Source of the DNA: JAVBSN01 sp031556525
GTDB taxonomy: Bacteria; Bacillota; Clostridia; Lachnospirales; Lachnospiraceae
Assembly (NCBI GenBank): GCA_031556525.1
Contig: JAVBSS010000063.1
Span: 1 to 8,639, forward strand
DNA length: 8,639 nucleotides
Direction of reading: 5' to 3'
Part shown: one piece after another, positions 1 through 6,800 of the stretch
Numbering within the stretch: the stretch's first letter is position 1
Layout of the letters: every line of letters begins with the position of its first letter
The notes under the pieces: generated by a model
Databases searched by the model: none
Seen by the model: only the letters and a program-made list of their open reading frames with translations
What the model was told of the DNA's origin: nothing
Program-made: the position numbers and the translations under genes

Positions 1-68
1 TTCTATACGGGTGGTTGGTTTGTGGTGATTCAATTATACTGTTTTTTAGGGGGGCATTGCTTTTTTAT

Positions 69-97
69 TTGAAAAAGTTTTGTAACCCTTGATAAAT
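69..97 (+). promoter_or_regulatory. Weak sigma-A-type promoter candidate
   Basis: TTGAAA at 69-74 is followed, after 16-17 bases, by GATAAA/ATAAAT (91-97), which loosely resembles a -35/-10 pair. A second weak pairing, TTGTAA (80-85) with TTTAAA (103-108), is equally possible. In DNA this AT-rich such matches occur by chance. The only support is position, upstream of the first reading frame of a co-directional gene run. Confidence 0.2.
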
Positions 98-119
98 AAG
101 GATTTAAAAATAAAAAGCG

Positions 120-140
120 GGTAGTAAATTTGACACTACC
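120..140 (+). repeat. Short inverted repeat in the leader
   Basis: GGTAGT (120-125) and ACTACC (135-140) are perfect inverted copies around a 9-base loop, 23 bases before the first start codon. No T-run follows, so this is not a normal intrinsic terminator. It could be a small operator or a leader hairpin, or chance. Apart from this and the promoter candidate, I see nothing definite in positions 1-163. Confidence 0.3.
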
Positions 141-163
141 ATATTAAATATGAAGGGGAATAT

Positions 164-691
164 ATGAAAACAATACATGCAAATTTACCAGTTTCTCTTA
201 ATTTTGGAATGGATTTTATTGGAATTATACTAATTGTTGCGGGAGTGGTATATTGGAAAGAGTTGGGTGTGACATTTATTATATTGGGTATAGCTTTAAT
301 CTTTATATTTTTTTTATTAGTATTATATCATATAAGTCTCAGTGGATTAAAATAGGAGACGGAAAAATAATAATATGTCGTAGGGTTCCTAAAAAAATAA
401 AATTAGACCCAATAACAGGGTGGGAAAAACCAGCTGGATGGATTCAAAAGATAGACGAGATACTGGTTGAGGAAATAGAAACATGGCTATACACAAGAGG
501 TATTAAAGAATACAAAATGGATAGAATATCACGCTAGTGTAAGATTTTCTGTAGATGTTGAAATGTGTATTATACTAAAGGATGGAAGAAAGATTGGATT
601 TGTAGCAACAAGTTATACAATACGGCAACAAGAAGAAATACTTAATTGTTTACGAGATGAGATAGGTATAGAAAGAAAAAAAGAAATATGA
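164..691 (+). pseudogene. Decayed first copy of family A two-helix membrane protein (two frameshifts)
   Basis: This is a broken tandem copy of the intact gene at 703-1236. It starts at ATG 164 after AAGGGGA (153-159) and begins MKTIHAN like the intact copy. The zero frame encodes the two membrane helices, then stops at TAG 353-355. Homology continues in the -1 frame from about 316 (SQWIKIGDGK matches SHWIKIGEGK; ITGWEKPAG matches ITGWAKPVG). It then returns to the original frame near 494 (EVLKNTKWIEY matches EVVKNANWVEY; CIILKDGRKIGF is identical) and ends at TGA 689-691. The two breaks fit a 1-base loss in the T8 run (308-315) and a 2-base loss near 494, a net loss of three bases. Each uninterrupted frame alone would give only a fragment. 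Sequencing error or phase variation at the T run are alternatives. The stop overlaps an in-frame ATG (688) upstream of the next gene. Confidence 0.85.
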
Positions 692-699
692 AAGGTGAG
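691..699 (+). promoter_or_regulatory. Ribosome binding site that sets the start of the intact family A gene
   Basis: AAAGGTGAG lies just before ATG 703. The layout matches the first copy, where AAGGGGA precedes ATG 164 with the same short spacer. The coding sequence is nearly identical from that ATG onward. This favours 703 over the in-frame ATG at 688, which has only a poor purine stretch upstream. Confidence 0.6.
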
Positions 700-702
700 T
701 AT

Positions 703-1236
703 ATGAAAACAATACATGCAAATGGATTAATGGTAATTAATTTAGCAGTGGATCTTACAGGAATTATGTTAATTGTTGCGGGATTAGCATATTGGGAAGA
801 ATTGGGCATGGCATCTATTGTAACTGGAATATTATTGATAATTGTAGTTTCTCTCGCATGCATTATAAGATATAGATCTCATTGGATTAAAATAGGGGAA
901 GGAAAAGTTATAGTATGTCATGAAACTAAAAAAATTAAGAAAAGTTCAATAACTGGATGGGCAAAACCAGTAGGAAGATGGCAAAAAAAAGAAGATGAAA
1001 TTTTAGTTGAAGAAATAGAAATATATGGGTATACATTAGAGGTAGTTAAAAATGCAAACTGGGTAGAATATAATCGTAGTCGTGGTGGAGGAGGACTTTC
1101 TACAGCAAAAGAAATTTGTATTATATTAAAAGATGGAAGAAAAATAGGATTTGAGGCAACATATTATACAATATGGCAACAAGAAGAAATACTTAATTAC
1201 TTACGAGATGAGACAGGCATAGAAAGGAAGAGATGA
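703..1236 (+). CDS. Family A two-helix membrane protein, intact copy (unknown function)
   Basis: This 177-residue protein has two predicted membrane helices (about residues 10-30 and 36-56) joined by a short loop containing WEELG. A hydrophilic domain of about 120 residues follows. That domain looks strand-rich, with a glycine-rich loop at 127-131 (RGGGG), a DGRK turn near 144-147, and a final helix (about 157-172, WQQEEILNYLRDE). A helix pair followed by strands and a terminal helix suggests a bacterial PH-like domain on the cytoplasmic face, but this is inferred from pattern only. I do not recognise a named family. Start 703 is chosen by comparison with the decayed copy just upstream; ATG 688 would add five residues. 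An A8 run at 983-990 lies inside the coding region. It sits upstream of essB and essC with no terminator between, so a secretion-linked role is likely but unproven. Confidence 0.8.
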   Translation: MKTIHANGLMVINLAVDLTGIMLIVAGLAYWEELGMASIVTGILLIIVVSLACIIRYRSHWIKIGEGKVIVCHETKKIKKSSITGWAKPVGRWQKKEDEILVEEIEIYGYTLEVVKNANWVEYNRSRGGGGLSTAKEICIILKDGRKIGFEATYYTIWQQEEILNYLRDETGIERKR

Positions 1237-1266
1237 AGAGGCTATAGAGCAAGGAGATAGAGAAGG

Positions 1267-1998
1267 ATGTTTAGAATAAAAATGCAGTATCCTGATTTTA
1301 AGAGTGAAATTGGAGAAAAAGTATTAGGTATTTGTGGTGCAATATTATTAGTTCCAGCAGGAATATTCAAAATTGTATTTAAAGATTATAATCTGTCAGT
1401 TATATTTATGGCATTAGCTTTAAGTGCATGGTATCCCTTAATTATATTGATAGTATACGAGTGGTGGAAGGGATATATTATAGAAGATGACGGGATCTAC
1501 TTTAAACACAGATTCTTAAAACATAAAATATTATATAAAAATATTAGATGTATTATTATTTCTAATGGATGTGTTCATAACATACATAGTACATATATGG
1601 ATTATAAGAAAAAGATTGCTCCTTGGCTTACAATAATGGGCGGGGAAACAGATAAAATATTAAAGTATTGTATGGAGGATAACCCTAGAAGGCATGTATT
1701 AAGAAATATAGATATAGAATATGTACTTGGAGCAGACATAGGATGTTATAATCCAGAAAATTTTTATAAGATATTTAGTAAGAAATCATGGAAAATATAT
1801 AATTATGGATTTGTTTGGAATATAAAAAATACGAATAAAATATTAAAAGCATATACTGGTGATTATTATATTGCAAGTTCGATTTCAAGTAATTATAGTG
1901 AAGAAATTAAAACTATATGTGAGAAATATGGTATTAATAATGAACGCATTCATATAATAGAAGATTCTACTAATGGTGAGTTTGTATGGCATAATTAA
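1267..1998 (+). CDS. Family B two-helix membrane protein, longer paralog (unknown function)
   Basis: This 243-residue protein begins 30 bases after the previous stop, with AAGGAG (1251-1256) ten bases before ATG 1267. Two hydrophobic helices span about residues 18-37 and 43-64. A strand-rich segment follows (68-128: GYIIEDDGIYFK, then ILYKNIRCIIIS), which resembles a bacterial PH-like domain; that fold call is an inference. The C-terminal part (about 178-233) is shared with the next gene: NYGFVWN, KILKAYTGDYYIA and RIHIIEDS. PWLTIMGG (119-126) with YCM nearby is also shared. Compared with its paralog it has roughly 14 extra residues around 155-175 and a C-terminal tail (TNGEFVWHN). No catalytic motif or signal peptide is evident. 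Possible roles include accessory factor, regulator or immunity protein for a secreted toxin; the sequence does not decide between them. Confidence 0.85.
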   Translation: MFRIKMQYPDFKSEIGEKVLGICGAILLVPAGIFKIVFKDYNLSVIFMALALSAWYPLIILIVYEWWKGYIIEDDGIYFKHRFLKHKILYKNIRCIIISNGCVHNIHSTYMDYKKKIAPWLTIMGGETDKILKYCMEDNPRRHVLRNIDIEYVLGADIGCYNPENFYKIFSKKSWKIYNYGFVWNIKNTNKILKAYTGDYYIASSISSNYSEEIKTICEKYGINNERIHIIEDSTNGEFVWHN

Positions 1999-2027
1999 TA
2001 AATAATATAAGTGGAGGAGCATAGCAT

Positions 2028-2657
2028 ATGTTGAAAAGATATAATCCAGTAATCGATTCTGATAATATAGGTAAAGGTGTAATAATTATGCGTTTATTGA
2101 GTATACCTTTTTTGGTTATTGCTATTGTAACAAGAATATTAGATATATCAAATGCATCTAGATTTTTCCTTCTGATGTGTATTCCTATGTTATGGTTAGA
2201 TTTTATATGGTTTATGCAAAAGATGGCAGGAGGTTATAAGCTATCTGATAAAGAAATAATATTTTGGCGTAATTGTAAAAAAAACAGAGTAGAATATGAA
2301 AATATAAAATATATATTTATAGTTAACGCCTGTACAAATAATGTAGAAATATCTAGTTTGCCATGGGTTGCAATTATAGGTGGGAAGGCAACGGGAGTAG
2401 TAGAATATTGTATGCATACTAGGGGAGAAAATAATAGATTATTTAATACAGATATAGAAAACATACTTGTGAAAAACCAAGAAATAAAAAGTAATTATGG
2501 TTTTCTGTGGAATTCAAAAGAGATGTATAAAATTTTAAAAGGGTATAAAGGTGATTATTATATTGCGAAATCAGTTATGAAAGAATCAGAAGAATATAAG
2601 CAAATTTATGAGCGATATGACATAAAGGATAGAGTGCATATAATAGAGGATATATAA
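2028..2657 (+). CDS. Family B two-helix membrane protein, shorter paralog (unknown function)
   Basis: This 209-residue paralog of the preceding gene starts 29 bases after its stop, with a strong GGAGGA (2013-2018) nine bases before the ATG. Helices lie at about residues 16-37 and 45-63. The soluble part starts GGYKLSDKEIIFW, followed by YENIKYIFIVN, parallel to GYIIEDDGIYF and YKNIRCIIISN in the neighbour. PWVAIIGG (112-119), EYCM (126-129), NYGFLWN (156-162), KILKGYKGDYYIA (168-180) and RVHIIEDI (202-209) all have counterparts in the longer paralog. The two proteins are diverged, so the duplication is old compared with the family A pair. An A8 run lies at 2277-2284 (codons for Cys-Lys-Lys-Asn). 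It is 22 bases upstream of essB and almost certainly co-transcribed with it. Its function is unknown. Confidence 0.85.
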   Translation: MLKRYNPVIDSDNIGKGVIIMRLLSIPFLVIAIVTRILDISNASRFFLLMCIPMLWLDFIWFMQKMAGGYKLSDKEIIFWRNCKKNRVEYENIKYIFIVNACTNNVEISSLPWVAIIGGKATGVVEYCMHTRGENNRLFNTDIENILVKNQEIKSNYGFLWNSKEMYKILKGYKGDYYIAKSVMKESEEYKQIYERYDIKDRVHIIEDI

Positions 2658-2679
2658 AATACTTGAATAGGAGAAAATA

Positions 2680-3834
2680 ATGAAACTAAAGAAAAAAGAA
2701 TGGAAAAACAATATTGCAATTAATGAGAAACTAGATATAGTTGTTGAAAATGTAAGGAAATCACAGATGTCAGCAGCGAATGAGTTTGAATACAAAAAAC
2801 TTATGAGAGAGAATAATGGATTTTTAAATTGTTCTATAGAAGAAGACAAAGAGAGTCTTATAATTAGTTATGATACACATAATTTGAATTTGTGGACTTT
2901 TATTAAAAAAGAAAAATTAGAATTGATAATGTCAGCGTTAATGGACGTAGGGAAGTTGCATAAAACAGCAGAGCTTTATAAGTTTAGTTTGAGTCCTACA
3001 AATATATATTATGATATTCAAGGTAGAGCATTTATAAAAACAAGGGATGTCTATGGGGCAGAAGAAGAATTTTCTAATGAATTATTTATAAATCAATATA
3101 AATCTTTAATAGGATGTACGTTGACTAAAAAATATAAATTTGAAGATTATTATAATGGTGGACAGGATCTTTTAAAAGAAGATAAATTTTTAAGTGAAAT
3201 TCTCGATTGCACAGAAGTTGAACAAATAATAGAAAAAGTGTATAGGGAATATTTGCGTTATAGAGAAATACACAAAGAAAAATTTATTGAAATATCTAAG
3301 GTAAAGAATAAAGGATATAAAGTAACCTTAGCTATTGCTAGTTTATTAATAATCGCTAGTATGGGATTAATGGGATATTTTATATTATGGGAAAGACCTT
3401 ATAATCAAGCTGTTATTGCGGCGAATGAAGCATATCTACAGTCTAATTATAGTATGACCATAGAGAAGATGGAGAATGTAAAAGTTGATAGAATGAATAT
3501 TTGTGAAAAATATATTCTTGCAATATCATGTGTTAAATGTGAAAGTTTTAATGAAGAAAATAGAAGAAATATTTTAAATACAATAGCACTTAATGGTGAT
3601 GAAAAAGTAATGGAGTATTGGATATATATTAACCGATTGGATACTGAAAAAGCAGCAGATATTGCAATGCAAGAATCAAGTAATCAATTACTATACTATG
3701 CATATTTAAAAGAAAAAGCAGTAATAGAAAATGACTCGTCATTAACAGGTCAAGAAAAAAGTACCAAACTATCAAGTATAGATAGTAAATTAGCACCATT
3801 AGAAAATGAATATTCAACATTAGTAGAGGAATAG
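2680..3834 (+). CDS. essB: Type VIIb secretion membrane protein EssB/YukC
   Basis: EssB (YukC in Bacillus) is a structural membrane component of type VIIb secretion that partners EssC. At 384 residues this protein is near the usual family length of about 400-450. The N-terminal cytoplasmic part (about 1-205) matches the known pseudokinase-like fold: HKTAELYKFSLSPTNIYYD followed by GRAFIKTRD corresponds to a kinase catalytic loop, but Ser103 sits where the catalytic Asp would be, so no kinase activity is expected. One membrane helix spans about 214-237. The rest (about 240-384) is helical and should lie outside the membrane, including AANEAYLQSNYSMTIEKM, which resembles a helical repeat. AGGAGA (2669-2674) lies five bases before the ATG. 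essC starts only 5 bases after its stop, the classic essB-essC order. Confidence 0.92.
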   Translation: MKLKKKEWKNNIAINEKLDIVVENVRKSQMSAANEFEYKKLMRENNGFLNCSIEEDKESLIISYDTHNLNLWTFIKKEKLELIMSALMDVGKLHKTAELYKFSLSPTNIYYDIQGRAFIKTRDVYGAEEEFSNELFINQYKSLIGCTLTKKYKFEDYYNGGQDLLKEDKFLSEILDCTEVEQIIEKVYREYLRYREIHKEKFIEISKVKNKGYKVTLAIASLLIIASMGLMGYFILWERPYNQAVIAANEAYLQSNYSMTIEKMENVKVDRMNICEKYILAISCVKCESFNEENRRNILNTIALNGDEKVMEYWIYINRLDTEKAADIAMQESSNQLLYYAYLKEKAVIENDSSLTGQEKSTKLSSIDSKLAPLENEYSTLVEE

Positions 3835-3839
3835 GGCGT
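3825..3839 (+). promoter_or_regulatory. Ribosome binding site of essC inside the end of essB
   Basis: AGAGGA (3825-3830) lies within the last essB codons, nine bases before ATG 3840. The essB stop is at 3832-3834, between this site and the essC start, so translation of the two genes is probably coupled. Confidence 0.6.
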
Positions 3840-6800
3840 ATGGAATATATATTAATATTAAAAGATACTTGCTATGAGCAAATACCAGTTAAAGATACAT
3901 TTGTATATAATGAAAAAGACTATAAGCTGAAAGATTTACCGTCATATCAATGGATTGAAGTACAAGATGGAAGTAGTTTGTTTTATATTCAAGATGCTCC
4001 ACTTTTTTTTGAACATCAAGGAAGTATTATAATTGGAAAAAAAGATGCAGATATATGTATTTTAGATTTAGATTATAATGTAGTAATTGAGCAAGGACAA
4101 ATAGTAACATATGGAGAATCAACAGGATATAAATTATTTGTTAATAGAAAATTAGTAGATGTAAATGAAAAAATAGAAATTTCATTAAATGATGGAGATC
4201 AAATGCTGATTGGTAATGTATTTATAAATTATCATGATAAATACATTGAAATCTTTACACAAATGGATAATATAAATATCTCCTTAGCAGAGTGTAATTC
4301 TATGAAAATTCCCTTTGAAGGATATCCTCAATTTACAAGATCACCACGTTTAATAATGAATGTTCCAAACAAAAGTGTAGATATAAATAAGCCTCCGTCA
4401 GAAGTTACAATGCCTAAGGGAAGTTTAATGCAAACTATAATACCACCAATTATTATGCTGTGTATAACAGTTGCAATTTCTATATTGATGAAAAGGGGAC
4501 TTTTTGTTGTTATGTCTATTACTTCAACAGTAATGACACTTATTTTTTCTGTTACTAAATATATAAATGAGAAAAAAGATTGTAAGGAAAAAACAGAAAT
4601 TCGTAATGAGTTATATAAAGACTATTTACTTAAAAAGAGAAAAGATTTAAATGAATTACATAGAAAAGAGGAAGAAGCCTATAGTTATAATTTTCCGGAT
4701 ATAAAAGATATAGAGAAAATGATAAGAAATTATAGTAGTCGTATATATGAGCGAAGTGCCGAAGACGATGACTTTCTTATGGTATCAATAGGTAAGAGAA
4801 GAGAACGAGTAAGTTTTCCTATTAAATATAATTATGATGAATTAAAAATGGAAAAGGATGTTCTTGAGGAAAAAGCTAAGGTAGTTGGTGAAAAGTTTGC
4901 CTATGTTGATAATAAGTCAGTATCTATTAATTTGAAGAATACTCACTTGGGGTTAATTGGAGAAAAGGAAATAATTCACGAACAGTTAAAATTGCTTGTG
5001 GCACAGCTTACTTTTCAACAAAGTTATCATGATTTACAGCTTATTGTAATTCATGATAAAAAATATAATGATGAATTTAAGTGGATGAGATGGTATCCTC
5101 ACTTGCGAATTCAAAGTTTGAATATGTCTGGAGATATTAATTCGGAGCAAATGAGGGATCAAGTTCTTGGAAGTCTATTTCAGATTCTTAAGGACAGAGC
5201 ATTGAAAGTAGAAGAGAGTAGTAAACAGGCGAAGTTTTTACCTCATTTTATATTTATTATTGATGAACCTAAGTTAATAATGGATCATTCAATAATGGAA
5301 TATTTGAATAAGTCAGGTGTAGAACTTGGATTTTCTGTTATTTACACTAGCTATTTAAGAGGAAATTTACCAGAGATTATAGGAACAATTGTGGAAGTAA
5401 AGGATTCAGAAGAAGCTATATTATTAATGAATGAAAATGTAGTAATAAATAAAAAAGTTCGTCTAAATCATATAGAGAATTGTAACTTGGAATGGATGGC
5501 AAGAGATTTAAGTGTTTTAGTACATAATCAAGGTATTACTTCAAATATACCAGAAAGTATTACATTTTTTGATATGTATGGTGTTAAGAAACCAATTGAG
5601 TTTCATTCAGAAGGTAGATGGATAAAAAATCAGTCTCATAAGTCCCTTGCTGTACCACTTGGAGTAAGGGCAGAAAATGATATTGTATTTTTGAATTTAC
5701 ATGAAAAAGCACATGGACCACATGGACTTGTAGCAGGAACTACTGGATCGGGTAAGTCGGAAATTGTACAGTCTTATATATTATCATTAGCAGTTAATTT
5801 TCATCCATATGAAGTTGGATTTTTATTAATTGACTATAAAGGTGGTGGAATGGCTGGATTATTCAGAAATCTTCCACATTTATTAGGTACAATAACAAAT
5901 TTAGATGGTAGCGAGAGTCAGAGAGCTATGGCTTCTATAAAGAGTGAATTAGCTAGACGTCAGAGAATCTTTGGACAAAATAATGTTAATCATATTAACT
6001 CATATAACAAATTATATAAGAATGGTGAAGTAAAGGAACCTATACCACATTTGTTTTTGATAAGTGATGAGTTTGCAGAATTAAAGAAAGAACAACCAGA
6101 TTTTATGACAGAACTTGTTTCCACAGCAAGAATAGGACGAAGTCTTGGAATTCATTTGATACTTGCTACGCAAAAACCGACAGGTGTTGTAAATGATCAA
6201 ATCTGGACTAATTCAAAATTTAAACTTGCATTGAAGGTTCAAAATGAAGGGGATAGTCGTGAAATTATTAAAACGCCAGATGCGGCTTATATTACACAGG
6301 CAGGTAGAGCATATCTTCAAGTCGGTAACAATGAAATATATGAATTGTTTCAATCAGCATGGAGTGGAGCTGAATATACTGAAGGTGGGGTAAAAAAAGC
6401 GAAAGATAATAGAGTGTATATAATCAATGATTTGGGTCAAGGTGAATTGTTGAATGAAGATTTAAGCAGTGTAGAGGAAAGTGGAGGAATTAAAGCTACG
6501 CAATTAGATGTTACTATTGATTATCTTAAAGAACTTTTTGAACAAGAGGGTGTGGAAATGGTGAAAAAACCTTGGTTACCATCTCTTTTACATATTTTAA
6601 AAAGTCCATTGGTATCAATTGTTGAGGACGAGCAGTGGAATGAAGTCCTTGAGTATGATAATGCTAAAATGCCAGACCTTTGTATTCCTTTAGGTATGAT
6701 TGATATTCCAGAGGAACAACTTCAAATGGAATATAATATAGATCTAGAAAAAGAAGGTAATGTAGTATTCATGGCATCAGCAGGATATGGAAAAACTATG

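Noticed and set aside
9..25. GG-rich stretch that could form a two-layer G-quadruplex
   Set aside because: Only two-G runs with uneven loops; weak and isolated, with no link to a gene start.
35..40. TATACT as a promoter -10 element
   Set aside because: No acceptable -35 element lies 16-18 bases upstream.
1..92. Tail of an upstream gene (frame 3 is open from the edge to TGA 90-92; frame 1 is open to TGA 70-72)
   Set aside because: Both frames give short hydrophobic peptides expected from T-rich DNA, no motif is recognisable, and two frames are equally open.
164..537. Two separate small genes, 164-355 and 253-537
   Set aside because: Each is only a fragment. Together with 494-691 they line up end to end with the intact 703-1236 protein, so they are frames of one broken gene.
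688..702. ATG 688 as the start of the intact family A gene
   Set aside because: It is in frame and overlaps the previous stop as ATGA, but it lacks a good ribosome binding site. Comparison with the first copy supports ATG 703. It remains possible.
642..863. Minus-strand open frame of 73 codons
   Set aside because: It lies opposite the well-supported family A copies, has low-complexity hydrophobic content and has no convincing ribosome binding site.
2234..2849. Minus-strand open frames at 2234-2464 and 2586-2849
   Set aside because: Both are antisense to the second family B gene and essB and consist of Phe/Ser/Leu-rich translations typical of the opposite strand of AT-rich genes.
3629..3820. 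Minus-strand open frame of 63 codons within essB
   Set aside because: It is a Leu/Tyr-rich shadow of the essB coding sequence with no independent support.
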